A DNA stretch of 52,229 nt, taken from Arthrobacter rhizophilus. GTDB lineage: Bacteria; Actinomycetota; Actinomycetes; Actinomycetales; Micrococcaceae. Below are positions 45,032 through 52,229 of this stretch, piece after piece. The stretch lies in the NCBI RefSeq assembly GCF_026241105.1, contig NZ_JAPFFT010000026.1:1-52229 (forward strand). Direction: 5' to 3'. A program made the position numbers and the translations under genes. Numbering within the stretch: position 1 is the stretch's first letter; every line of letters begins with the position of its first letter. Under the pieces are notes generated by a model that saw nothing but the letters and a program-made list of their open reading frames with translations, did no database searches and was not told the origin of the DNA.

Positions 45032-45908
45032 GTCTGCCGCAGCCGTGCAGCAGCCGGGACGGGAGCCCTTCGGTTCCCGCCTGGCTGCCGCGATGGCCGC
45101 CCGCGGCCCTTTGTGCGTCGGCATTGACCCGCACCCGGGGCTCCTGGCGGACTGGGGATTGAACGACGACGTCGCCGGGCTGGAGCGTTTTTCGCTTACT
45201 GTTGTGGAGGCAGTGGCGACGCTCGCTGCCGCGGTGAAGCCGCAGGTGGCACTCTATGAGCGCCATGGCTCCGCGGGCATGGCCGTACTGGAACGGACCC
45301 TTGCGGCTGCGTCCGACGCCGGCGTCTTGAGCATTGCCGATGCCAAGCGCGGAGACATCGGCTCCACGATGGCTGCTTATGCTGACGCTTGGCTGCGCGA
45401 CGGTTCGTCCTTGGCTGCGGATTCGGTCACGCTAAGCCCATATCTCGGATTCGAGTCACTGCGGCCGGCCTTGGACCTCGCAGCCGGGTCTGGCCGGGGT
45501 GTTTTCGTCCTTGCGCTGACTTCCAACCCCGAAGGCAAGTCAGTTCAGCACGTTGGCGGTTCCGAGTCGGTGGCTCGACGTATCGTTGAGGCGGCCGCCG
45601 AGGAGAACCGTCGCTATGCCGGCGCTCCAGGTTCGGTGGGCATGGGGTCCGTCGGTCTTGTGGTGGGTGCCACTGTCGGCACGGCCTTGGTGGACCTTGG
45701 CTTGGACCTCAATGCGGTTCAGGGCCCCATCCTGGCTCCCGGACTAGGAGCCCAGGGAGCCACGCCGGCGGATCTGCGTGCCACTTTCGGTGAGGCATAT
45801 CCGGCGGTACTGGCGACGTCGAGCCGCGGAATCCTGGCCGCTGGTCCCGCAGTTGCCGGATTGCGTTCTTCTACTGAGTCCACCCGGGACGGCTTGCTGA
45901 ATGGTTAG
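45024..45908 (+). CDS. pyrF: Orotidine 5'-phosphate decarboxylase
   Basis: Last step of UMP synthesis. The 294-residue protein is the longer type found in actinobacteria. It has LCVGIDPHPGLLADWG (residues about 30-45), VKPQVALYERHG, the catalytic Asp-Lys-Asp array in SIADAKRGDIGSTMAAY (about 106-122), and the phosphate-binding VVGATVGTAL and LAPGLGAQG. The ATG at 45024 lies inside the carB end. It closes the pyr genes; pyrD is not in this window, as often in this group. Confidence 0.94.
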
Positions 45909-45925
45909 ACGAGATCTTGGTAGGT

Positions 45926-45949
45926 CCAGTGCATTGCGCTCCGCACTGG
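45926..45949 (+). promoter_or_regulatory. Stem-loop between pyrF and mihF
   Basis: CCAGTGC (45926-45932) pairs with GCACTGG (45943-45949) around a 10-nt loop, 18 bases after the pyrF stop. There is no T-run after it, so it is either a weak terminator or an operator for the mihF promoter. Confidence 0.35.
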
Positions 45950-46017
45950 CCACGCGGTAGCTTCGGGAGCAGTCCAAACCGCTACGCACTCGATGCCGGC
46001 CAAAGGGGGATGTGTCA

Positions 46018-46344
46018 GTGACGTTGAAAGCCCTGTCTGCAGAGGAACGTTCCGATGCCTTGGAAAAGGCCGCCAGAGCCCGGGCAAGGCGGGCCTTGGC
46101 AAAGGATCAGCTCAGGACCGGCGAACTCAGCATCGCCCGGCTGATCAAGTCGGCGCAGACTGATGAGGCCCTCGCACGCATGCGGGTTTCCGAGCTTCTG
46201 GAGGCTGTTCCGGGTGTCGGTCCGGTCCGGGCCGCGGCCATCATGGCGGAGATCGGAATCGCAGCATCACGCAGGCTCAGGGGCCTGGGAATTCATCAGT
46301 CCCGGTCGCTGATAGATTTTATGGAAGACAAATACGGCGTTTAA
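46018..46344 (+). CDS. mihF: Mycobacterial-type integration host factor
   Basis: mIHF is a small nucleoid protein of actinobacteria, unrelated in sequence to E. coli IHF, that binds and bends DNA. The 108-residue protein has a long N-terminal helix rich in Ala, Arg and Lys (KAARARARRALAKDQLRTGE), then a helix-two-turns-helix-like region with SELLEAVPGVGPVRAAAIM, matching the family. The GTG at 46018 is preferred over the GTG at 46012 because GGGGGA at 46004-46009 is then 8 bases away. It lies upstream of gmk and rpoZ, the conserved actinobacterial order. Confidence 0.92.
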   Translation: MTLKALSAEERSDALEKAARARARRALAKDQLRTGELSIARLIKSAQTDEALARMRVSELLEAVPGVGPVRAAAIMAEIGIAASRRLRGLGIHQSRSLIDFMEDKYGV

Positions 46345-46401
46345 ACGAATACAGCGTTTAAGAAGAAATGCAGCGTATATAGAATCTCCACGAAGGACGA
46401 T

Positions 46402-46974
46402 GTGAGCAAGAATCCGGGACTGACCGTCCTCGCAGGCCCCACTGCCGTTGGCAAGGGAACCGTATCCACGTATATCCGCGACAATTACCCCGAGGTCTGG
46501 CTGTCAGTTTCAGCCACCACCCGGGCGCCGCGTCCGGGGGAGACGGACGGTGTCCATTACTTCTTCAAATCCGCCGAGGAATTCGACGCACTTGTTGAAG
46601 ATGGCCAGTTGCTTGAGTGGGCAGTCGTGCACGGCAAGAACCGCTACGGCACGCTCCGCAGCACGGTCGACGCCGCCATCGCCGAAGGCAAGTCCGTATT
46701 GCTGGAGATCGATTTGCAGGGCGCGCGCCAGGTCAAGGCCGCTGTCCCCGACGCGAACTTCGTCTTCCTTGCTCCGCCCAGCTGGGACGAAATGGTCCGC
46801 CGCTTGGTAGGACGCGGCACCGAAACCCCCGAGGAACAGCGGCGACGGCTGGAAACCGCTAAACTGGAACTTGCCGCTGAACCGGAGTTTGACCACACCG
46901 TCATCAATGACGACGTACGCCGGGCAGCGGACGAGCTCGTTTCACTCATGGGGCTTACCCCGCACCAGCGCTAA
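46402..46974 (+). CDS. gmk: Guanylate kinase
   Basis: Phosphorylates GMP to GDP. The 190 residues begin SKNPGLTVLAGPTAVGKGT, with P-loop GPTAVGKGT (about residues 11-19). The GMP-binding region follows, with SVSATTRAPRPGETDGVHYF and the Glu/Tyr cluster in LLEWAVVHGKNRYGT. LEIDLQGARQVK carries the Mg-binding Asp. The GTG follows GAAGGA. The 57-bp gap before it contains short AT-rich repeats of GCGTTTA type. Confidence 0.95.
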   Translation: MSKNPGLTVLAGPTAVGKGTVSTYIRDNYPEVWLSVSATTRAPRPGETDGVHYFFKSAEEFDALVEDGQLLEWAVVHGKNRYGTLRSTVDAAIAEGKSVLLEIDLQGARQVKAAVPDANFVFLAPPSWDEMVRRLVGRGTETPEEQRRRLETAKLELAAEPEFDHTVINDDVRRAADELVSLMGLTPHQR

Positions 46975-47013
46975 GCGCTAGCACTTGTCAGCCCGTTAGA
47001 ATTTGGAGATTTC

Positions 47014-47274
47014 GTGTCCACGAACCTTGAAGGCATCATCAACCCGCCGATCGATTCGCTGCTTGCTGCTGCCGATTCGAAGTACGGCCTGGTGATTTTC
47101 GGCGCCAAGCGCGCGCGCCAGATCAACGCCTACTACGCCCAGTTGCACGAGGGCCTCTTCGAGTACGTTGGCCCGTTGGTCGACACGAAGTTGAACGAGA
47201 AGTCGCTTTCCATCGCCCTGCGCGAGATCAATGAAGGCCTGCTGGTCTCCACCCCGATCGAGCCCGCAGAGTAA
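47014..47274 (+). CDS. rpoZ: RNA polymerase omega subunit
   Basis: Omega helps assemble and stabilise the beta-prime subunit. The 86-residue protein has the family features: INPPIDSLLAAADSKYGLVIFGAKRARQIN-type N-terminal helix region with the conserved Ala-Lys-Arg-Ala-Arg-Gln-Ile stretch, then KSLSIALREINEGLL. The GTG at 47014 follows GGAGA. The order gmk-rpoZ-coaBC is standard. No site for ppGpp binding can be judged by eye. Confidence 0.94.
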   Translation: MSTNLEGIINPPIDSLLAAADSKYGLVIFGAKRARQINAYYAQLHEGLFEYVGPLVDTKLNEKSLSIALREINEGLLVSTPIEPAE

Positions 47275-47301
47275 AACAGACTGCCTGTTGACGGAGGTCA
47301 C

Positions 47302-48549
47302 GTGCGCATAGTCCTCGGAGTCGGGGGAGGGATCGCAGCCTACAAGGTTGCATCGCTCCTCCGGCTTTTTACTGAAGCCGGACACAACGTGACGGTGATT
47401 CCCACGGAGGCCGCCAGCCGATTCGTCGGCGTAGCTACTTGGGAGGCGCTCTCGGGCAATCCCGTGAGCAACAGTGTCTTTGACGACGTGGAGAAGGTCA
47501 ACCACGTTCGGCTTGGTCATGAGGCCGATCTCATGGTGGTTGCCCCGGCAACCGCCGACCTGTTGGCCAAGGCCGCAACCGGCCAAGCCGGGGACCTGCT
47601 CACCAACACGCTCCTCATGGCTCATGGCCCCGTGCTTTTTGCTCCCGCAATGCACACCGAAATGTGGCAGAACCAAGCGACCCAGGCGAATGTGGAGACT
47701 CTGCGCAGCCGCGGCATCACCGTCCTTGAACCCGCAGTGGGTCGGCTGACGGGCGCGGATTCCGGACCGGGCAGACTCCCCGAACCGGAGTCCATTTTCG
47801 CGGCCGCCCTCGCTTTGGTGGACGTCTCTGCGCATTCCACCCAGCTTGTCGGCACCAAACCTCTGTCCGGGCGAACAATCACGATTTCCGCGGGCGGCAC
47901 CAGGGAAGCCCTGGATCCGGTCCGTTTCCTTGGGAACAGGTCTTCCGGCAAGCAGGGCGTTGCCCTTGCCGCAGCAGCCCTCGACGCCGGCGCGAATGTG
48001 AGATTCCTCGCAGCGCACATGGAAGTGCAGCCTCCCGCTGGCGTTGAGCTGGTCCAGGTTGAATCTGCATTGGAACTCCGCGACGCCGCGCTGGAAGCCG
48101 CCGTTGGCTCCGACGTCGTGATCATGGCGGCTGCAGTCGCTGATTTCCGTCCCGCTGAAGTTTCAGATACCAAAATCAAGAAGGGCGAAGGCGAGGACGC
48201 TCCCATAGTGCGCCTCGTGCGGAACCCTGACATCCTGCATGAGCTGGTACAGCGCCGCGACGCCGGATCAACCACACAGTTGATCGTTGGATTCGCAGCC
48301 GAGACCGGAGACGAAGACGGCAACGTCCTGGAACACGCCACCGCCAAGCTCAAACGCAAAGGCTGCGATCTTTTAGTGGTCAACCAGGTCGGCGTCGGGC
48401 GGGTGTTCGGCCAAGACCAGAATTCTGTGATCATTCTCTCCGGCCATGGTGCGGCGCCGCAGTCCGCGGCGGGTTCCAAATCCGACGTCGCCGCCGCCGT
48501 CATTGACCGCATCAGTACTGAGTTGAGCCGCGTGCACCCGGCCACCTAG
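47302..48549 (+). CDS. coaBC: Bifunctional phosphopantothenoylcysteine decarboxylase / phosphopantothenate-cysteine ligase
   Basis: Makes 4'-phosphopantetheine precursors of coenzyme A. The 415-residue fusion has an N-terminal CoaC flavoprotein (VLGVGGGIAAYKVASLLRLF, the HVRLGHEADLMVVAPATADL segment, and PAMHTEMWQN with the catalytic region). The C-terminal CoaB ligase starts near residue 190 (TISAGGTREALDPVRFLGNR, then GKQGVALA, and the CTP-binding KIKK motif in DTKIKKGEGED). The GTG follows GGAGG. A tandem 15-bp repeat lies just after the stop. Confidence 0.95.
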   Translation: MRIVLGVGGGIAAYKVASLLRLFTEAGHNVTVIPTEAASRFVGVATWEALSGNPVSNSVFDDVEKVNHVRLGHEADLMVVAPATADLLAKAATGQAGDLLTNTLLMAHGPVLFAPAMHTEMWQNQATQANVETLRSRGITVLEPAVGRLTGADSGPGRLPEPESIFAAALALVDVSAHSTQLVGTKPLSGRTITISAGGTREALDPVRFLGNRSSGKQGVALAAAALDAGANVRFLAAHMEVQPPAGVELVQVESALELRDAALEAAVGSDVVIMAAAVADFRPAEVSDTKIKKGEGEDAPIVRLVRNPDILHELVQRRDAGSTTQLIVGFAAETGDEDGNVLEHATAKLKRKGCDLLVVNQVGVGRVFGQDQNSVIILSGHGAAPQSAAGSKSDVAAAVIDRISTELSRVHPAT

Positions 48550-48559
48550 GCCCGGACGC

Positions 48560-48589
48560 AGCTCATTCCTTAGCAGCTCATTCCTTAGC
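48560..48589 (+). repeat. Tandem 15-bp direct repeat
   Basis: AGCTCATTCCTTAGC is repeated twice without spacing (48560-48574 and 48575-48589), between coaBC and metK. It is probably a replication slippage product; no function is evident. Confidence 0.85.
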
Positions 48590-48640
48590 ACAGGGACATA
48601 CGGCGGAAGCCGACCGCCCTCAACCGAGTAAGGTAGTCGA

Positions 48641-49870
48641 GTGACTTTACCGCTGCATCATGAATCCCACGGAACCCCATCCAAGCTCCGGCTCTTCACT
48701 TCGGAGTCGGTTACGGAAGGGCACCCGGACAAGATCTGCGACCAGATCAGCGACGCCATCCTTGATGCGCTTCTGGCAGCAGACCCCGAGTCCCGCGTGG
48801 CTGTTGAGACCATGGCCACCACCGGCTTGGTGCACGTGGCTGGCGAAGTCACTACGGATGCATATGTCGAAATTCCGCAGATCGTCCGCGAGACCATCCT
48901 CGGAATCGGTTATGACTCTTCCGCCAACGGCTTCGACGGCGCCCGTTGCGGCGTGTCAGTCTCGATCGGCCAGCAGTCCAACGACATCGCCGGCGGCGTC
49001 TTCAACTCCCTCGAGGCCCGCGAAGGCCGCCAGGAGGACGACTACGATCTCCAAGGCGCCGGTGACCAGGGCATCATGTTCGGCTACGCGAGCGACGAAA
49101 CCCCGTCCTACATGCCAACCCCCATTTGGCTGGCCCACCGCCTCTCCGAGCGGCTCACGGAAGTCCGAAAGAGCGGCGAATTGGCCTACCTGCGCCCTGA
49201 CGGCAAGACCCAGGTAACGGTCGGATACGACCGCGACCGCCCGGTTTCCGTTGAAACGGTGGTCATTTCCAGCCAGCACGCCGAAGGTACCCACCTCGAT
49301 CGCCTGCGCGCCGATCTGGCGTCGCACGTGATCGATCCTGTCCTGGCAGTGTCCAACCTGGATATCTCCCACGTCGCGAACATCCTGAACCCCGCCGGCG
49401 CCTTCGTCATCGGCGGTCCTGTCGGTGATGCCGGCCTGACCGGCCGCAAGATCATTGTTGACACTTATGGCGGCATGGCCCGCCACGGCGGCGGTGCTTT
49501 CTCCGGCAAGGATCCGTCGAAGGTGGACCGTTCGGCCGCTTACGCAATGCGCTGGGTGGCCAAGAACGTCGTGGCCGCAGGGCTGGCGAAGCGCGCCGAA
49601 ATCCAGATCGCCTACGCGATCGGCCAGGCACGTCCTGTCGGCACGTACGTCGAAACCTTCGGTACCGAGACTGTTGACCCGGCCAAGATCAGCGAAGCAA
49701 TTGCGGAAATCTTTGACCTCCGTCCGCGTGCCATCATCGACGCTCTTGACCTCAAGCGTCCCATCTACGCCAAGACGGCAGCGCACGGCCACTTCGGCCG
49801 CGACGAGCCCGATTTCACGTGGGAGCGGCTGAACCGGGTGGACGAGTTGAAGGAATATTTCAACGCCTGA
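48641..49870 (+). CDS. metK: S-adenosylmethionine synthetase
   Basis: Makes S-adenosylmethionine from methionine and ATP. The 409 residues show FTSESVTEGHPDKICDQISD (methionine/metal site), GAGDQGIMFGYA, VIGGPVGDAGLTGRKIIVDT and the glycine-rich loop GGGAFSGKDPSKVDRS. The GTG start at 48641 gives a lead-in VTLPLHHESHG. A TAAGGT hexamer at 48629-48634 could be a -10 for a leaderless transcript, or its AAGG could act as a weak Shine-Dalgarno. No SAM riboswitch was seen in the 91-bp upstream gap. Confidence 0.96.
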   Translation: MTLPLHHESHGTPSKLRLFTSESVTEGHPDKICDQISDAILDALLAADPESRVAVETMATTGLVHVAGEVTTDAYVEIPQIVRETILGIGYDSSANGFDGARCGVSVSIGQQSNDIAGGVFNSLEAREGRQEDDYDLQGAGDQGIMFGYASDETPSYMPTPIWLAHRLSERLTEVRKSGELAYLRPDGKTQVTVGYDRDRPVSVETVVISSQHAEGTHLDRLRADLASHVIDPVLAVSNLDISHVANILNPAGAFVIGGPVGDAGLTGRKIIVDTYGGMARHGGGAFSGKDPSKVDRSAAYAMRWVAKNVVAAGLAKRAEIQIAYAIGQARPVGTYVETFGTETVDPAKISEAIAEIFDLRPRAIIDALDLKRPIYAKTAAHGHFGRDEPDFTWERLNRVDELKEYFNA

Positions 49871-50032
49871 TCCGGACTGTGTCGGGTACGGACTGCTCCG
49901 CCAAGGCAATATTGTCGGTGGTATCTGCTTGGCTTGACCCAGGAGTGAAACTGCGGGCCATGTCCTCACGGCCAAGCCCGTCACTCGCATTGAGCCCGTC
50001 GCTGGCATCCGGCACTCCAGGGAGGTGAGAAC

Positions 50033-52159
50033 ATGAGCGATGATTCGCTGCTTCCCTTTGCCATGGCGTTGCCTTCGCCAGCCCGCCAGCCGTCCTTGTT
50101 GCAGGGTTTCCCCGCTCGGGGGAGCGACGCCGCCGGGCCAACCCTCGCGGCACGCAATCCCGTGGCACGGATCTTGATTGAATCGCCTCTGCCGCATTTG
50201 GACCGGCCTTTTGACTACAGCGTCCCGGCTGAGTTCGAAGACACCGCGTTGGCAGGCGTGCGGGTCAAAGTGCGCTTCAGCGGCCAGGAACTCAACGGCT
50301 ACGTGCTGGAGCGTGCGGAATCGTCGGAAGCAGGGCATGCATTAAGTCCGCTGCTCAAGGTGATTTCACCCGTCCAAGTGCTGAAACCGCCTTTGCTGGA
50401 GCTTGCCTCCAGCATCGCGGCACGCTACGCCGGGACGCTGAGCGACGTTCTCCGGACAGCCATCCCACCGCGCGTCGCAGGCCTGGAGAAGCTATTCCTT
50501 TCCGGTGCGTCCCTCTCGGAGGATCGAGCCGCGGTTGCCAGTCCTGCCGAGGGCGCCGTATCCCCGGCTCAAGCAACCTGGGCTTCCTACACCAACGGCG
50601 CACCGTACCTGCAGCACCTGGCCGGAGGAGGCTCGCCCCGGGCCGTCCTCACCGCAGTGCAGGGCTTTGGAGCCGCTGGCTGGCCCGAACTTGTGGCGTC
50701 TGCTGTGGCAGCAGTCCGTTCCTCGGGGCGGGGCGCGATTGTGGTTGTGCCCGACTACCGTGATCTTGACCGAATAGAATCGGCGCTCGACGCCGTCTTG
50801 CCGGTTGGGGAAATCGCGCGGCTGACGGCCGACGACGGTCAGTCCCCGCGGTACCGGAGCTACCTTCGGCTGCTGAGCGGCGCAGCCAAGGTGGCGATCG
50901 GTACACGGTCCGCGGCGTACGCTCCAGTCCAGGACCTTGGACTCGTAGTGTGCTGGGACGACGGCGACGACCTCCATATCGACCAGCGCGCTCCTTACGC
51001 CCATACCCGAGAAATCCTGCTTTTGCGCTCCGAACAGGAGTCTGCGGCGTGCCTCATGGCCGCGCACAGCCGCAGCACCGAGCTCCAGCGACTGGTCGAA
51101 GGGGGCTGGGCCGTGCCAGTGGAACCCTCCCGGACGGTGGTCCGCGCCAGCGCGCCGCGCGTTCTCAACACGGCGGACAGTTTCGAGCAGGAGCGGGACC
51201 CCCTGGCCAGGATTGCACGCCTGCCCGGCGCCGCGTGGCGGGCAGCAAAGGAGGGGCTGGAACGTGGACCTGTCCTGGTACAGGTGGCTAGAGCCGGCTA
51301 CGCGCCGTCCTTGGTCTGTGAGGATTGCCGCGAGCCCGCCAGGTGCAACAGTTGCCAAGGGCCCCTCGCGATCGCCGGTAAATCGGCCCTGCCGCAGTGC
51401 CGTTGGTGCTCCACCCCGGCCCCGGAATGGCGTTGCCGCAATTGTGGCGGCGGCCGTCTTCGCAGGGGGGCAGCCGGCGTGCTCCGGACCGCTGAAGAGC
51501 TCGGCAGGGCTTTTCCGGGCAAGGCTGTCGTGACTTCTTCAGGAGACCAGGTCAAACCCACGGTCTCCGACGCCCGTGCGCTGGTGGTGGCCACCGTGGG
51601 CGCTGAACCCATCGCCTCCGGCGGCTACGCAGCGGCGCTGCTCCTGGATGGCAATTCGCTCCTCCGCCGGGAGAATCTTCGTGCTGGCGAGGACACCGTT
51701 CGGCGTTGGTTCAACGCGGCGGCGCTCGTCCGCCCCGCGAGCGAAGGTGGACTCGTCGTCATCACTGCCGACGACACCACCGCGACGGGTGCCCTCCTGC
51801 GTTGGGACCCGGCCGGGTACGCCTCCCGAGAACTGGCACTGCGGCATGAACTTCAGTTGCCGCCCGCGGTACGGATCGCGTCCGTCACGGGCAAGCGGGC
51901 CGACGTCGTGCACTTCACGGAAGGCCTGGCCAAGAACATCCAGTTGCGCACTGCGGGCCCTGCGCCTGTTTCGCTCGCCATGTCAGCGCAGCGCGCAACC
52001 GCGCAAGACGGCGACCCGGACGTCCGGACGCTGTTCTTCATTCCCTACGCCCAGGCAGCCGAAGCCACCCGGGCCATGCGGGCAGTCAAAGCAGCCAGTG
52101 CGGCGAAGCGCACCTCGGGACCTGTGCAACTGCGGCTCGACGGCGTGGACGTCCTCTGA
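50033..52159 (+). CDS. priA: Actinobacterial PriA-like primosomal protein, helicase motifs lost
   Basis: A 708-residue PriA homologue: 3'BD DNA-binding domain near the start (ILIESPLPHLDRPFDYSVP), a winged-helix segment, a degenerate helicase domain, the zinc-binding insert with paired Cys (CEDCREPARCNSC, CRWCSTPAPEWRCRNCGG, about residues 429-475) and a C-terminal domain. Where PriA has a Walker A (GSGKTE-like) this has AVQGFGAAGWPE, and the DEAH-type box reads CWDDGDDLH. The protein can thus bind DNA and probably partners, but should not hydrolyse ATP. The ATG follows GGGAGGTGAG. Confidence 0.92.
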   Translation: MSDDSLLPFAMALPSPARQPSLLQGFPARGSDAAGPTLAARNPVARILIESPLPHLDRPFDYSVPAEFEDTALAGVRVKVRFSGQELNGYVLERAESSEAGHALSPLLKVISPVQVLKPPLLELASSIAARYAGTLSDVLRTAIPPRVAGLEKLFLSGASLSEDRAAVASPAEGAVSPAQATWASYTNGAPYLQHLAGGGSPRAVLTAVQGFGAAGWPELVASAVAAVRSSGRGAIVVVPDYRDLDRIESALDAVLPVGEIARLTADDGQSPRYRSYLRLLSGAAKVAIGTRSAAYAPVQDLGLVVCWDDGDDLHIDQRAPYAHTREILLLRSEQESAACLMAAHSRSTELQRLVEGGWAVPVEPSRTVVRASAPRVLNTADSFEQERDPLARIARLPGAAWRAAKEGLERGPVLVQVARAGYAPSLVCEDCREPARCNSCQGPLAIAGKSALPQCRWCSTPAPEWRCRNCGGGRLRRGAAGVLRTAEELGRAFPGKAVVTSSGDQVKPTVSDARALVVATVGAEPIASGGYAAALLLDGNSLLRRENLRAGEDTVRRWFNAAALVRPASEGGLVVITADDTTATGALLRWDPAGYASRELALRHELQLPPAVRIASVTGKRADVVHFTEGLAKNIQLRTAGPAPVSLAMSAQRATAQDGDPDVRTLFFIPYAQAAEATRAMRAVKAASAAKRTSGPVQLRLDGVDVL

Positions 52160-52190
52160 TATGTAGGTCTGGTTGTCAATAGCCATAGGT

Positions 52191-52224
52191 GAGCGGCTCC
52201 TGGGTTGTGGTTCCGGGGCCGCTC
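52191..52224 (+). terminator. Probable terminator after priA
   Basis: GAGCGGC (52191-52197) pairs with GCCGCTC (52218-52224), and the intervening bases can form further G-C pairs. It lies about 30 bases after the priA stop, and the window ends in ATCTT before any T-run can be seen. Confidence 0.5.
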
Positions 52225-52229
52225 ATCTT

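Noticed and set aside
48550..48640. SAM riboswitch before metK
   Set aside because: The gap is only 91 bp and contains none of the conserved helices; only a short tandem repeat is present.

Overview
The window is high-GC DNA whose gene content and order point to a Gram-positive actinobacterium, most likely of the Arthrobacter group (Micrococcaceae). The evidence is the run alaS-ruvX-mltG-aroECKB-efp-nusB, a pyr operon flowing into mihF-gmk-rpoZ-coaBC-metK-priA, frequent GTG starts, many 1- or 4-base gene overlaps, and actinobacterial families such as mIHF, the acVLRF1 peptidyl-tRNA hydrolase and a helicase-dead PriA. The genus is inferred from protein resemblance and synteny, not from a database search.

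Layout. 1-1000 (reverse): the start of a DUF222-type protein cut by the window edge, then an acVLRF1 release factor. 1041-14619 (forward): housekeeping block of rarA, rpsD (with a strong terminator), two small cell-envelope proteins, alaS, ruvX, mltG, aroE, aroC, aroK, aroB, a TPR-like protein, efp and nusB, closed by a terminator at 14641-14672. 14.7-36.8 kb: accessory region. It holds a lipoprotein phosphoesterase, a UDP-glucose-type dehydrogenase, and a reverse-strand operon of three glycosyltransferases, an ABC exporter and three maltokinase-like APH-fold kinases, with a divergent histidine kinase/response regulator pair. 36.9-52.2 kb (forward): pyrR (with a PyrR-binding hairpin at its ribosome binding site), pyrB, pyrC, a small membrane protein, carA, carB, pyrF, mihF, gmk, rpoZ, coaBC, metK and priA.

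The main event is a 7751-bp Tn3-family transposon (21201-28951). It sits inside the ABC exporter gene, with a perfect 5-bp target duplication (GTCAT). Removing the element and one duplication copy restores an in-frame exporter of about 627 residues, whose stop codon overlaps the start of the next kinase gene. The transposon has three ends. The core unit (tnpA, res, tnpR) is bounded at 25030 and 28951, and a 184-bp exact inverted copy of its right end, including the tail of tnpR, lies 3.8 kb beyond the inner end. The outer pair was therefore used as the mobile unit, carrying a secreted beta-propeller/SGNH-hydrolase gene and remnants of HAD and HNH genes. tnpA carries a -1 frameshift at a CCCC run.

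Working model. The accessory operon probably builds and exports a phosphorylated or glucuronate-containing glycoconjugate: glycosyltransferases assemble it, sugar-kinase-like proteins modify it, UDP-glucuronate is supplied by the dehydrogenase, the ABC protein exports it, and the two-component system controls it. In this isolate the exporter is broken, and the downstream kinases are probably affected by polarity. The substrate and function are not visible in the sequence.
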